Positions 45,703-54,624 of a DNA stretch of 64,000 bases are shown piece after piece. Source of the stretch: Spirosoma profusum (lineage in GTDB: Bacteria > Bacteroidota > Bacteroidia > Cytophagales > Spirosomataceae). Numbering within the stretch: position 1 is the first letter of the stretch; each line of letters starts with the position of its first letter. The stretch lies in contig NZ_JACWZY010000023.1 in NCBI RefSeq assembly GCF_014699005.1, positions 1 to 64,000 of the forward strand, read 5' to 3'. Made by a program: the position numbers and the translations under genes. Under the pieces are notes generated by a model that saw nothing but the letters and a program-made list of their open reading frames with translations, did not search any database and was not told where the DNA came from.

Positions 45703-45745
45703 TATGTTGTTATACTGACGGAGGAAGCATGACAACATACTACGT
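45697..45745. terminator. Hairpin between converging genes with a family A fragment as loop
   Basis: ACGTAGTATGTTGT and ACAACATACTACGT form a perfect 14-base stem. The loop contains CTGACGGAGGAAGCATGAC, which is a piece of family A. It overlaps the ends of both converging genes and probably ends both transcripts. Confidence 0.75.
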
Positions 45746-46335
45746 CAAAATATAAAAATCTCATTGCTTGAGATCACTACGTCCAACGCTACGTCTGTCT
45801 GCAGAATATCGTCTATTGGGTCTACCGGGTCGAAAAGTGAAAGTCCGATTTTTAAGCAGTCGGGGCGGCAATCGGCTAGATAGCGATCGTAAAAGCCTTT
45901 TCCGTAGCCGACGCGATGGCCACGTTTATCGAAACAAAGTAATGGTACAAGCACTACGTCGAATTGGCTACTGGGAATGGTAGGTTCGATTGATTGAACT
46001 GGCTCTGGGATTCCCCACCGGTTTTCCTGTAAAGGCGTATCAGCCTTCAATGGATAATGCGTTAACAGATTTGTTGTGGTATCCGTTATCGAAACTGCTA
46101 CGTTAACAAGTGGATAATTATGCCATACCTTGTTTATAATCAACCACGTATCAAGCTCATTTTGTCGTTCGATTGGGAGAAATATATGTAGTAGAAGCGA
46201 TCTGTCTGACAAGCGACTTTTATCCAAAAAATCAAAAAAAAGTCGGGCAAGCTGCTCGCTACGTTGCTGAATTTCATCAGCCGACAAAGATTTTCGTTTA
46301 GCCAGGAAGATTTTTCGTAAGTCAGCTTTGTGCAT
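45745..46335 (-). CDS. 5-formyltetrahydrofolate cyclo-ligase
   Basis: The 196-residue cytosolic enzyme converts 5-formyl-THF to 5,10-methenyl-THF using ATP. It shows the N-terminal basic start KADLRKIFLAKRKSLS, the substrate loop HIFLPIERQNELDTW, VPLLCFDKRGHRVGYGKGFYDRYL, which is the ATP/folate signature, and a late DVALDVVISS. Length is normal. It is followed on the same strand by no close partner; bshC upstream-side neighbour is separated by a hairpin. Confidence 0.93.
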   Translation of the reverse strand: MHKADLRKIFLAKRKSLSADEIQQRSEQLARLFFDFLDKSRLSDRSLLLHIFLPIERQNELDTWLIINKVWHNYPLVNVAVSITDTTTNLLTHYPLKADTPLQENRWGIPEPVQSIEPTIPSSQFDVVLVPLLCFDKRGHRVGYGKGFYDRYLADCRPDCLKIGLSLFDPVDPIDDILQTDVALDVVISSNEIFIF

Positions 46336-46340
46336 ACAAT

Positions 46341-46404
46341 GTAGCCTGGACGTCCACGTCCGGATGTAAAATCCGACTCACCCAGACGTGAACGTCCAGG
46401 CTAC
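46341..46404. repeat. Inverted repeat between cyclo-ligase and bshC genes
   Basis: GTAGCCTGGACGTCCACGTC pairs with GACGTGAACGTCCAGGCTAC with one mismatch. It lies between two minus-strand genes and could end the bshC message. Confidence 0.8.
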
Positions 46405-46416
46405 GACAGGATAGTT

Positions 46417-47964
46417 CTATTCCATACACAACTGCATACGGAAGTCAAACGGATCGAAAGCGGCCAGAATTTTCTGGAGAAACTGCCGGTCGTTTAGATA
46501 GAACGTCAGGAAATTTTCACTACGTTCCTGCAAACTACCGTTCGGAAACAGTTCATTTTTAACTGCCAGTAGCTGACGTACACCGACTTCCTGGTTACGT
46601 TCTTCGGCACGGCGCATCTTTTTTTCGAGTCGGGCAACGGCATTGGCAAATCGTTTGGTTTCGGCCAGCACCGCTTTTTCCAATGTAGGATCAACCATCT
46701 GGGCTTTATGCAGAATCGCGTCCAGCGCCTTATTAACGGTTTTATTCTCGTTATCGAATTTAAGCGAGTGGCGCGTATGATGCTCTACGAATTCGCGTTT
46801 TAGTGTCAGTGTATCCTGGAAAAGCTCTTCAGGAGTCAGACCCAGTTTATTGATACGTTTCGCACTAACTGATGGCACGTACATCGCAAAATTACGGGGC
46901 ATCAGGATCGGGAAGGTTGTCTGGAAACGCTCGAAAACCGACTTCAGCTGCAACCAGTAAGGAACCTCCGACGGTCCGCCAATGTAAGCCAGATTCGGCA
47001 GAATGGTTTCCTGATACAAAGGCCGAAGCACTACATTGGGGCTAAACTTCTCAGGGTGCTCGTGAAGGAGATTCAGCAATTCACTTTCTGTAAACTTAAG
47101 CTTTGTGTGAATTACCCGATACGTACCATCTTCTTTGCGCTCGATGCGTTCACGAAGTTGGTCATCCAGATAAAACAGGTTGATATCGCGGGGCGTAATC
47201 ACCGTTTTGTAGCCTAAATTTTCCAGCAATTCGGTCTGTTTCTGAACTAGTTCGCCCGATTCCTGACGTAGTAATTCGTCTTCCATTACAGGCATGAAGA
47301 CGCGTTTTAAAGCTGCATCGTCGGCGTCCAGGCAAATTATTCCTTCCGCTCCGAACAACTCGTTAACGTAGTACCGTACAGCATCGGCTAACGTATTGTT
47401 TTTCAGATAAGCCTCTTCAAATAAGGTCAGTTTTTCGGGAATCTGTCCAAACAGACTTTTTAATTCCTGTGGATTCATCCGCCCAACCGCGCCACGTTGG
47501 TCGGATTGCCACGCATAATTTCTCCCAAACATGGAGAAATGATTGATCTCGGCAAAGTCATGATCTTCGGTCGCCATCCAGTAGATGGGCACGAAATTGT
47601 AGTCAGGATACGTCTCCTTGAGTTTTCGGGCCAGTTTGATGGTGGTAATGAGTTTATACAGAATATAAACCGGCCCTGTAAAAATATTGAGCTGGTGCCC
47701 CGTAGTCACCGTGAACGTATTGGGTTCTAAGAGCACCGAAAAATCGGGCTTCTTTGCAATAGACTGATACTGCCGCTCCAACGCCTGCACCAGAACCTGC
47801 CGTTTTGAGTCCTCAAACTTTTTTTCGTTTAACTGCTCGCCAAACGCCGACACCTGGGGAAATCGGTTATAGAAAGGTTTTACGTTATCGTTTTGGTTGA
47901 TGTAATCGAGAAATAGTGGCGAAAACTGGCCGGTAGACGTAAGGGGCAGGTACTGACAGTCCAT
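46417..47964 (-). CDS. bshC: Bacillithiol biosynthesis cysteine-adding enzyme BshC
   Basis: BshC adds cysteine to glucosaminyl-malate, the last step of bacillithiol synthesis. The 515-residue protein has the family features VTTGHQLNIFTGPVYILYK, FVPIYWMATEDHDFAEINHF, a C-terminal coiled coil rich in Glu, Lys and Arg (residues about 425-475), and SLQERSENFL. Length is normal. The enzyme implies that this organism uses bacillithiol as its low-mass thiol, as many Bacteroidota do. A hairpin precedes it at 48076. Confidence 0.95.
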   Translation of the reverse strand: MDCQYLPLTSTGQFSPLFLDYINQNDNVKPFYNRFPQVSAFGEQLNEKKFEDSKRQVLVQALERQYQSIAKKPDFSVLLEPNTFTVTTGHQLNIFTGPVYILYKLITTIKLARKLKETYPDYNFVPIYWMATEDHDFAEINHFSMFGRNYAWQSDQRGAVGRMNPQELKSLFGQIPEKLTLFEEAYLKNNTLADAVRYYVNELFGAEGIICLDADDAALKRVFMPVMEDELLRQESGELVQKQTELLENLGYKTVITPRDINLFYLDDQLRERIERKEDGTYRVIHTKLKFTESELLNLLHEHPEKFSPNVVLRPLYQETILPNLAYIGGPSEVPYWLQLKSVFERFQTTFPILMPRNFAMYVPSVSAKRINKLGLTPEELFQDTLTLKREFVEHHTRHSLKFDNENKTVNKALDAILHKAQMVDPTLEKAVLAETKRFANAVARLEKKMRRAEERNQEVGVRQLLAVKNELFPNGSLQERSENFLTFYLNDRQFLQKILAAFDPFDFRMQLCME

Positions 47965-48075
47965 TCGATGGGCTACGATAGGTATTTATTCGGCTCAACA
48001 ACAGAAAAACCCGCAAGGTTCGCTGGAGGATGGTAACGATTGAACGTGGAGTAAGCCGGGACGCCAGTATAGTTC

Positions 48076-48156
48076 TTTAACCTGACTTTGTGATGGATCT
48101 CAAAAACGAACGGGCCTGTGGTTCGGTTTTGAGATCCATCACAAAGTCAGGTTAAA
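48076..48156. repeat. Inverted repeat between bshC and rimO
   Basis: TTTAACCTGACTTTGTGATG and its complement continue to a perfect arm of about 30 bases around a 21-base loop. It sits between two tandem minus-strand genes and is a likely terminator for rimO. Confidence 0.85.
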
Positions 48157-48182
48157 AGTAACAGACATTACGAACCTTCTAT

Positions 48183-49490
48183 TTATACCACGGTTCCGTA
48201 TAAATCAAACTCTTCGGCGCGGTCAATACGAACGTTGGCAAAATCGCCCAATCGAACGTATTGACTCGCAGGAACTAGCACTTCATTATCGACTTCGGGC
48301 GAATCGGCTTCGGTGCGGCCGATAAAATAACCGCCTTCTTTCCGATCGAATAGTGCTTTGTAGGTTTGGCCAACTTTCTGCTGATTCAACTCCTGCGAGA
48401 TTCCCTGCTGCAATTCCATCAGTTCATCGGCCCGTTCCTGCTTTACGTCGGCGTCAATATCGTCGGGCATGGAGAATGAGTGCGTGTTTTCCTCGTGTGA
48501 GTACGTAAACACGCCCATGCGGTCGAAACGCATCCGTTCTACGAAATCATACGTTTCCTGAAACATCGCATCCGTTTCGCCGGGGTGCCCCACAATCAAC
48601 GTAGTACGTAGTGTAATATCCGGAACTTTATCCCGAATGGTATGAATCAGCGTTTCCGTTTTCTCACGCGTAATCCCCCGGCGCATAAGTTTCAGCAATT
48701 CAGTCGAGCCAGTTTGCAGGGGCATATCCAGATAATGACAAACGTTCGGCCGATTCCGCATTACGTCCAATACGTCGAGTGGGAAACCAGACGGGTAAGC
48801 GTATTGCAAACGTATCCAGTCGATGCCTTCTACGTCGGCCAGTTGGTCGATAAGATCAGCCAGGTTACGTTTTTTATATAAATCGAGACCGTAGTACGTC
48901 AGGTCTTGTGCAATCAGAATTAACTCTTTTGTACCGCGCCTGGCTAGAGATTTAGCCTCTGTAACCAATTCATTTATAGATCGTGATACGTGCACTCCGC
49001 GCATAAGCGGGATAGCGCAGAACGAACAGGGCCGGTCGCATCCTTCGGCAATCTTAAGATAGGCAAAATGGGCGGGCGTTGTCAGGAGTCGTTCACCAAC
49101 GAGTTCGTGTTTATAATCGGCACGTAGCGTTTTCAGCAGACGGGGCATTTCGTTAGTTCCAAACCACGCATCGACGGTCGGAATTTCTACTTCCAGTTCG
49201 TCCTTGTACCGATGCGAAAGGCAGCCCGTTACGTATACTTTATCAACTATGCCAGCTTCCTTCGCATCAACGTAGCGCAGAATAGTGTTAACGGATTCTT
49301 CCTTTGCATTATCGATAAAGCCGCACGTATTGATGACAACAATATTGGCATCGTCTTTCTTCGATTCGTGCGTTACGTCCATGCCGTTGCCCTTAAGCTG
49401 CGTAAACAGCACCTCCGAATCGACCAGATTCTTCGAGCAGCCGAGCGTAACAATATTGATTTTATTTGTACGTAATCCTTTGGTTTTCAA
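48183..49490 (-). CDS. rimO: Ribosomal protein S12 methylthiotransferase RimO
   Basis: This radical SAM enzyme methylthiolates an Asp of ribosomal protein S12. The 435-residue protein has the N-terminal cluster cysteines C18, C56 and C90 (LGCSKNLVDSE, NTCGFID, TGCL) and the radical SAM cluster C151-xxx-C155-xx-C158 in EGCDRPCSFCAIP, then a C-terminal TRAM-type domain. The GCSKNLVDSE start is typical of RimO rather than MiaB. Length is normal. It stands just downstream of the nuo terminator on the same strand. Confidence 0.95.
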   Translation of the reverse strand: MKTKGLRTNKINIVTLGCSKNLVDSEVLFTQLKGNGMDVTHESKKDDANIVVINTCGFIDNAKEESVNTILRYVDAKEAGIVDKVYVTGCLSHRYKDELEVEIPTVDAWFGTNEMPRLLKTLRADYKHELVGERLLTTPAHFAYLKIAEGCDRPCSFCAIPLMRGVHVSRSINELVTEAKSLARRGTKELILIAQDLTYYGLDLYKKRNLADLIDQLADVEGIDWIRLQYAYPSGFPLDVLDVMRNRPNVCHYLDMPLQTGSTELLKLMRRGITREKTETLIHTIRDKVPDITLRTTLIVGHPGETDAMFQETYDFVERMRFDRMGVFTYSHEENTHSFSMPDDIDADVKQERADELMELQQGISQELNQQKVGQTYKALFDRKEGGYFIGRTEADSPEVDNEVLVPASQYVRLGDFANVRIDRAEEFDLYGTVV

Positions 49491-49560
49491 AACAGGTAAT
49501 TAGTCAATTATCGTTTGTGGATAACACTCCATTTGAACGACAAAGTTCGGACGGATTGAT

Positions 49561-49588
49561 GAAAGAAAAAGCCGCTCGTTAAAGCGGC
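49561..49588 (-). terminator. Intrinsic terminator after nuoJ
   Basis: On the minus strand GCCGCTTTAACGAGCGGC forms a six-base GC stem and is followed by TTTTTCTTTC. This is a standard Rho-independent terminator 33 bases after nuoJ. Confidence 0.88.
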
Positions 49589-49620
49589 CCCCAAGTTACG
49601 TTGGTGATACGGGTAAAATC

Positions 49621-50178
49621 TTAGAAATGCCGGTCGCCTGCTTCGCGCTTACCAAGCATCACAGCGCCAACCATAGCTACCAGAAATAGCACTGATGCCA
49701 GCTCAAACGGCAGAATATAATCGCTATAGAGCAGATTGCCTAATTGTTCAACCAGACCCGTTCTGGAATCGAAAGGAGAGTTAGGACTCACCGTTGGTAC
49801 CTGTGCACTCTTAGCCCGGAAAATAGTGATCAGCATCACCATCAGCAAACCCCCAACGACTACAGAAGCCATTTTAGTCAGGTTCGTCTTTGACTCTTCA
49901 TCCTCCTTCCGCAAATTCAGAAACATGATAGTGAAGAGAAAAAGAACCATGATGGCACCTGCATACACGATGATATTTACAGCTGCCAGAAACTGGGCAT
50001 TCAGCAAAATGTAGTGGCCTGATAAGCAAAAGAACGTAGCAATCAGTGCCAGAACGCTGTAAATCGGGTTGCGCGCTGTCACCACACCAATGGCGCAGAA
50101 TAACGTAACAGTGGTCAGTCCTAGAAACAGGTAGCCGGTGCCAGTTAAAGTTTTAAAAAAATTAAGTGTCTCAGTCAT
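49621..50178 (-). CDS. nuoJ: NADH-quinone oxidoreductase subunit J
   Basis: The 185-residue membrane subunit of complex I has five hydrophobic segments, with the conserved ARNPIYSVLALIATFFCLSGHY and the VNIIVYAGAIMVLFLFTIMFLNL stretch. It is the last nuo gene here, 37 bases after nuoI and followed by a terminator. The next expected gene nuoK is absent, which is discussed as a finding. Confidence 0.93.
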   Translation of the reverse strand: MTETLNFFKTLTGTGYLFLGLTTVTLFCAIGVVTARNPIYSVLALIATFFCLSGHYILLNAQFLAAVNIIVYAGAIMVLFLFTIMFLNLRKEDEESKTNLTKMASVVVGGLLMVMLITIFRAKSAQVPTVSPNSPFDSRTGLVEQLGNLLYSDYILPFELASVLFLVAMVGAVMLGKREAGDRHF

Positions 50179-50215
50179 AGATTAATAAAGATTCGCCGTT
50201 CAGATTGACGATTTA

Positions 50216-50782
50216 CTACGTTGCCGCCCGCGTTAAGCTGGGTTCGGTAGGTGTTGTTTTTACTTCAGAGTTGTTTACGCGAACGTAGCGGTCGTCCAGT
50301 TTTTCAACGAGCTTGTCTTTACCGTAAACCACCTCATCGCGCTCCTGGAAAACGGGCACCATTCGGTCGTGGCGGAGGTAAACGGCCTGTTTGGGGCAGG
50401 CTTCTTCGCAAAGGCCGCAGAAAATGCAACGTAGCATATTAATCTCATACACAGCCGCATACTTCTCTTCGCGATATAGATTTTCCTCGCCTTTTTTCCG
50501 TTCGGCAGCAATCATCGAGATCGCTTCGGCGGGGCAGGCAACAGCGCATAGACCACAAGCCGTACATCGTTCACGTCCTTGTTCATCACGCTTTAATACG
50601 TGGTGACCGCGATAAATGGGGCCGAGATATTTTTTCACCTCTGGGTACTGAATCGTCGGTTTTTTGCGAAAAAAGTGACGTATCGTAATCGCTAACCCAC
50701 TTATTACGGCAGGCAGGTACATCTTTTCCGCCAGCGTCATTTCCTTATTGCTGACCTGTTTGGAGCGATTTGTTAGTTGCAT
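50216..50782 (-). CDS. nuoI: NADH-quinone oxidoreductase subunit I
   Basis: The 188-residue subunit binds two 4Fe-4S clusters (N6a and N6b), shown by CTACGLCAVACP and CIFCGLCEEACP. It links the soluble arm of complex I to the quinone site at the membrane. The start ATG at 50782 gives an N-terminal extension of about 15 residues before MTLAEKMYLPAV; a later ATG at residue 15 is possible. A hairpin separates it from nuoH. Confidence 0.94.
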   Translation of the reverse strand: MQLTNRSKQVSNKEMTLAEKMYLPAVISGLAITIRHFFRKKPTIQYPEVKKYLGPIYRGHHVLKRDEQGRERCTACGLCAVACPAEAISMIAAERKKGEENLYREEKYAAVYEINMLRCIFCGLCEEACPKQAVYLRHDRMVPVFQERDEVVYGKDKLVEKLDDRYVRVNNSEVKTTPTEPSLTRAAT

Positions 50783-50796
50783 AGGTTCCAGTCGTC

Positions 50797-50863
50797 AGTC
50801 CCTAGTCGTCAGTTGATAGTCATCCGTAAAACACATAAGACTATTGACTGACGACTAATGACT
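50797..50863. repeat. Inverted repeat in the nuoH-nuoI gap
   Basis: The left arm AGTCCCTAGTCGTCAGTTGAT and the right arm GACTATTGACTGACGACTAA are complementary with a few mismatches over about 25 bases. CAGTCGTCAGT repeats in the left arm. Confidence 0.75.
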
Positions 50864-50865
50864 CT

Positions 50866-52032
50866 TTATATTTTTTGTGGGATCGGCTCCCGTTTTGGCG
50901 TACGAGCTATCGACGTAACGGCCAGCACGATCATCACAATAGCAATCAGCCAGCTTGAATATTTAAAGTTATAGAGCAATCCAGCTCCGGTAACTACTAC
51001 GTTCAGAATGGCTAACGGGATAAACGTTTTCCAGCCCAGATTCATCAGTTGGTCGTAGCGGAAGCGCGGAAGCGTCCACCGAACCCACATAAAAAAGAAA
51101 ATGAAGAAGAAAATCTTCGCGAAGAAAACGACAACAGTAAGTGCCGTTGCTACGTTATGACCAGCCACAACTCCCAGCGATTTTTCGAGCAAACCACTTA
51201 CCTCGTTCATGAACGGATAATGAAAACCGCCAAAATAAAGGGCTGAAATGAAGGCTGAAGAAACAAACATATTGATGTATTCGGCGAAAAGATAAAAGCC
51301 GAGTTTCATCGAACTATATTCGGTATGGTAACCACCAACGAGCTCAGTTTCGCACTCGGGCAGGTCGAAGGGGGTACGATTGCATTCGGCAAAGGAGCAG
51401 GTCAGAAAGATGATAAAGCCAAGTGGCTGCGTGAAAATGTTCCATTCGAAAAAGCTGGCCTGTTCATTCACAATGGAACGTACTGAAAGTGAGCCCGTCA
51501 TCATCAGGATGGCAATCAGCGACAGACCCAGGGCAATTTCATAACTGATATTTTGCGAAGCCGCCCGAATTGCGCCCAGCAGCGAAAACTTGTTGTTCGA
51601 AGCCCAGCCACCAACCATAACGCCATAAACACCCAGCGAAACAACGCCAAAGATGTACAGTACACCGATATTGATCTCAATACCCTGTACCGCTACGTCG
51701 TAATTTACTTTATTCCACGCGAATCGAATACTATCGCCGAACGGGATAACAGCACTCGACATCAGCGCAGTTAACATGGCCAGGCAAGGGCCAAGAATAA
51801 ACAGCCATTTGCTGGCTTGCGACGGGATGAAATCTTCTTTAAAGAACATTTTACCGGCATCGGCAATCGGCTGAAGCAATCCCCAGGGACCCGCCCGGTT
51901 CGGGCCGATGCGATCCTGTAGAAATGCTGCTACTTTCCGCTCGGCGTAGGTAGAGTAGGTCGCAATCAGAAGTGTTATCCCAAAAATGACCAGGATAATA
52001 ATTCCTTTAACGATTAATACGGTTACGTCCAT
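50866..52032 (-). CDS. nuoH: NADH-quinone oxidoreductase subunit H
   Basis: The 388-residue membrane subunit forms part of the quinone chamber. It has about eight membrane segments and the conserved YAERKVAAFLQDRIGPNRAGPWG near the start, FAECNRTPFDLPECETELVGGYHTEYS in the middle, and WTLPRFRYDQLMNLGWK near the end. Length is slightly above the usual 320-350. It is cotranscribed with nuoG, with a 92-base gap that holds an inverted repeat. Confidence 0.95.
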   Translation of the reverse strand: MDVTVLIVKGIIILVIFGITLLIATYSTYAERKVAAFLQDRIGPNRAGPWGLLQPIADAGKMFFKEDFIPSQASKWLFILGPCLAMLTALMSSAVIPFGDSIRFAWNKVNYDVAVQGIEINIGVLYIFGVVSLGVYGVMVGGWASNNKFSLLGAIRAASQNISYEIALGLSLIAILMMTGSLSVRSIVNEQASFFEWNIFTQPLGFIIFLTCSFAECNRTPFDLPECETELVGGYHTEYSSMKLGFYLFAEYINMFVSSAFISALYFGGFHYPFMNEVSGLLEKSLGVVAGHNVATALTVVVFFAKIFFFIFFFMWVRWTLPRFRYDQLMNLGWKTFIPLAILNVVVTGAGLLYNFKYSSWLIAIVMIVLAVTSIARTPKREPIPQKI

Positions 52033-52045
52033 TTTAATGAGTTAT

Positions 52046-52124
52046 AAAGTTCTAAGGTTGTAGGGTTGTAGTGTTACGTAGCGGCAAACTTTACAACTAT
52101 ATAACTCTACAACCTTACAACTTT
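52046..52124. repeat. Inverted repeat in the nuoG-nuoH gap
   Basis: AAAGTTCTAAGGTTGTAG pairs with CTACAACCTTACAACTTT with one mismatch; the GGTTGTAG unit repeats in the left arm. The loop carries GTTACGTAGC. Confidence 0.78.
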
Positions 52125-53210
52125 TTAAGGTTCTGGTTCTATGGCTGATGGCAGTGTTTTGGCAAAGCGTTCGGGTGGCAACTGCTGAATCGCCAGTTGC
52201 GACGTATCACGCTCATCGTGAATGGCTTTATATTCTGCAGCCGCCAGTCGCTGACCAAAACTTGGTTTGATGGTATCGGCTCGATATTTGTTGGCCGAAA
52301 TCACCGAGCTACGCGAAATTTTCGTCGGTCCTTCAATGGTCCAGTCGCTGGTTTTCTTGGTTTCGAAGCGGCACGTATTGCAGATAAACTCCGTTACTTC
52401 GCTCCACTCGTTCTTCCGGGCCGTAACACGTATCACTTCATCGCCCCGATACCAAAGTGTTACGTTGCCTGAACAGGTGGGACAGTCGCGATGGGCATCG
52501 ACCGGTTTGGTAAACCACACCCGATTTTTGAAGCGATACGTCTTATCCGTTAAAGCCCCAACAGGACAAACGTCGATGACATTCCCCGAAAAATCGTTGT
52601 CGATAGCTTTCTCAATATACGTACTGATTTCGGATGCGTCACCCCGGCCTAATACGCCGTGTACACGTTTGTTGGTGATTTGGTCGGCGGTATATACGCA
52701 ACGGTAGCAGAGAATGCAGCGGGTCATGTGCAATTGTACGTACGGACCAATATCTTTTTTCTCGAACGTCCGACGCTCTTCTTCGTAACGGGTTGTCGCT
52801 TTGCCGTGGTCGAAGGCGAAATTTTGAAGATCACACTCGCCCGCCTGATCGCAAACCGGGCAATCGAGTGGGTGGTTTAAGAGAAGAAACTCAACTACAC
52901 CATTACGGGCATCGATAACCTGTGGACTGGTTTCGTTCTCGACAATCATGCCGTCCTGCACGGCGGTCAAACAAGAAGCCACCAGTTTAGGCATAGGTCG
53001 TGGGTCTTTGGCCGAACCAGCCGCTACCCGAACCAGACAGGCCCGGCATTTACCACCACTGCCTTTCAACGGCTGGTAATAACACATGGCCGGCGGAGCT
53101 ACCGACGGACCAATTTTGCGGGCAGCCTGCAAAATAGTTGTGCCCGGCTCAACTTCGACTTCAATTCCGTCAATAGTGACTTTCAATAATTGCGGCTTTA
53201 CGTCTTCCAT
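52125..53210 (-). CDS. nuoG: NADH-quinone oxidoreductase subunit G, short form
   Basis: The 361-residue protein keeps the N-terminal iron-sulfur part of NuoG: 2Fe-2S ligands in MCYYQPLKGSGGKCRACLV, CPVCDQAGECDLQ, a 4Fe-4S set in CILCYRCV and DVCPVGAL, and a further set CPTCSG with FICNTCRFE. It lacks the large C-terminal molybdopterin-like domain of the 700-900-residue E. coli type. Such short NuoG proteins are known from Bacteroidota. The protein ends in a charged tail, not a frameshift remnant. Confidence 0.9.
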   Translation of the reverse strand: MEDVKPQLLKVTIDGIEVEVEPGTTILQAARKIGPSVAPPAMCYYQPLKGSGGKCRACLVRVAAGSAKDPRPMPKLVASCLTAVQDGMIVENETSPQVIDARNGVVEFLLLNHPLDCPVCDQAGECDLQNFAFDHGKATTRYEEERRTFEKKDIGPYVQLHMTRCILCYRCVYTADQITNKRVHGVLGRGDASEISTYIEKAIDNDFSGNVIDVCPVGALTDKTYRFKNRVWFTKPVDAHRDCPTCSGNVTLWYRGDEVIRVTARKNEWSEVTEFICNTCRFETKKTSDWTIEGPTKISRSSVISANKYRADTIKPSFGQRLAAAEYKAIHDERDTSQLAIQQLPPERFAKTLPSAIEPEP

Positions 53211-53215
53211 ATATC

Positions 53216-53276
53216 GTAACGCGGCTGGGGAGCCGCGACTCAGTTAGCTTATTAAGCGGCTTTCCAGCCGCGTTAC
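53216..53276. repeat. GC-rich inverted repeat in the nuoF-nuoG gap
   Basis: GTAACGCGGCTGGGGAGCCGC and GCGGCTTTCCAGCCGCGTTAC form a stem of about 20 bases with few mismatches. The GCGGCT unit repeats within arms. Confidence 0.82.
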
Positions 53277-54617
53277 TTACACCAATGCCATTTCCCCCCG
53301 ATAAACAGCTCCCGGTTGGGTAGCTTCCGACGGGTTATCAATGTGCCATTGGAACTCATCCCGGAAATGGCGGATCGCGCTGGCTACGGGCCAGGCGGCT
53401 GCATCGCCAAGCGGGCAAATGGTGTTTCCTTCTATTTTTTTCGCTACGTCGACCAGCAAGTCAATGTCCTGCTGATGACCGTGTCCGTACTCAATGCGGT
53501 GAAGAACTTTCTCCATCCAACCTGTTCCTTCGCGGCAAGGGCTGCATTGGCCACAGGATTCGTGATGGTAAAAGCGGCAGAAGTTCCAGGTGTTACGTAC
53601 AATACAGGATGTTTCGTCGAATACTATAAATCCACCCGAACCTAACATCGTACCCGTTGCGAAGCCTCCATCCGATAGCGATTCATACGACATTAGCCGC
53701 TTTTCTCCATTGGCTAATGTAAGGGCTAAATTGGCAGGCAGAATGGGAACTGACGAGCCACCAGCGACTAGTGCCTTGAATTTATGACCCGGACGAATAC
53801 CACCGCACCACTCGTCAGCGTAAATAAAATCTTCGACCGGAACCCCCAGTTCAATTTCATAAACGCCCGGTTTATTGATATGCCCCGAAGCTGAAATCAA
53901 TTTCGTTCCTGTGCTACGTCCGATGCCAATTGCAGCATATGCATCACCACCATTATTGACAATCCAGGCCGTTGTAGCAATCGACTCTACATTATTAACT
54001 ACCGTAGGGCACTGATAAAGCCCTTTTACAGCCGGAAATGGCGGTTTGTTACGTGGATTGCCCCGCTTGCCTTCCAGCGATTCGAGCAGGGCGGTTTCTT
54101 CACCACAGATGTAAGCACCACCACCGGGTTGCACGACTAGTTCAAGGTCGTAGCCACTACCGAGGATATTTTTACCAAGGAATCCTTTGGCTGTAGCTTC
54201 GGCGATGGCTTTTTCGAGGATGTGTATTACGTACATCAGCTCGCCCCGCACATAGATAAACGACTTATTGGCTCCTAGCGCGAACGATGAAATAATCATA
54301 CCCTCAATGAGTAAGTGAGGGATCATTTTCATCAGATAATGATCTTTGAACGTACCTGGTTCCGACTCATCAGCATTACAAACCAAGTAACGGGGAACGC
54401 CCTCGGGTTTAGCCAGAAAGCTCCACTTCATACCCATCGGGAAACCGGCTCCACCCCGTCCACGAACGCCTGCTTTTTTTACTTCTTCTACAATAGCGTC
54501 GGGCGTCATCGTTTTGAGCGCTTTCTCGACAGCCGTGTAGCCACCTTGTTTCCGATAAACATCGAATGTCTCGATGCCAGGAACGTCAATATGTTCGGTT
54601 AATATCTTAATACCCAT
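53277..54617 (-). CDS. nuoF: NADH-quinone oxidoreductase subunit F
   Basis: The 446-residue subunit binds NADH, FMN and the N3 4Fe-4S cluster. It shows GRGGAGFPMGMKW for nucleotide binding, CNADESEPGTFKD, GAGAYICGEETAL-like GGGAYICGEETALLESLEG, and the cluster ligands in HHESCGQCSPCREGTGW with a distant C in NTICPLGDA. An open frame extends five codons upstream to a TTG at 54632, but the ATG at 54617 fits better and leaves the toxin remnant outside nuoF. Confidence 0.95.
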   Translation of the reverse strand: MGIKILTEHIDVPGIETFDVYRKQGGYTAVEKALKTMTPDAIVEEVKKAGVRGRGGAGFPMGMKWSFLAKPEGVPRYLVCNADESEPGTFKDHYLMKMIPHLLIEGMIISSFALGANKSFIYVRGELMYVIHILEKAIAEATAKGFLGKNILGSGYDLELVVQPGGGAYICGEETALLESLEGKRGNPRNKPPFPAVKGLYQCPTVVNNVESIATTAWIVNNGGDAYAAIGIGRSTGTKLISASGHINKPGVYEIELGVPVEDFIYADEWCGGIRPGHKFKALVAGGSSVPILPANLALTLANGEKRLMSYESLSDGGFATGTMLGSGGFIVFDETSCIVRNTWNFCRFYHHESCGQCSPCREGTGWMEKVLHRIEYGHGHQQDIDLLVDVAKKIEGNTICPLGDAAAWPVASAIRHFRDEFQWHIDNPSEATQPGAVYRGEMALV

Positions 54618-54624
54618 CTGCGCG

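Noticed and set aside
52267..52707. A 146-codon plus-strand frame opposite nuoG
   Set aside because: Antisense to a well-supported iron-sulfur subunit; no motif or promoter.
50797..53276. Inverted repeats in the nuo operon considered as insertion-sequence ends
   Set aside because: They enclose only short loops, have no transposase and no target-site duplications that I could see.
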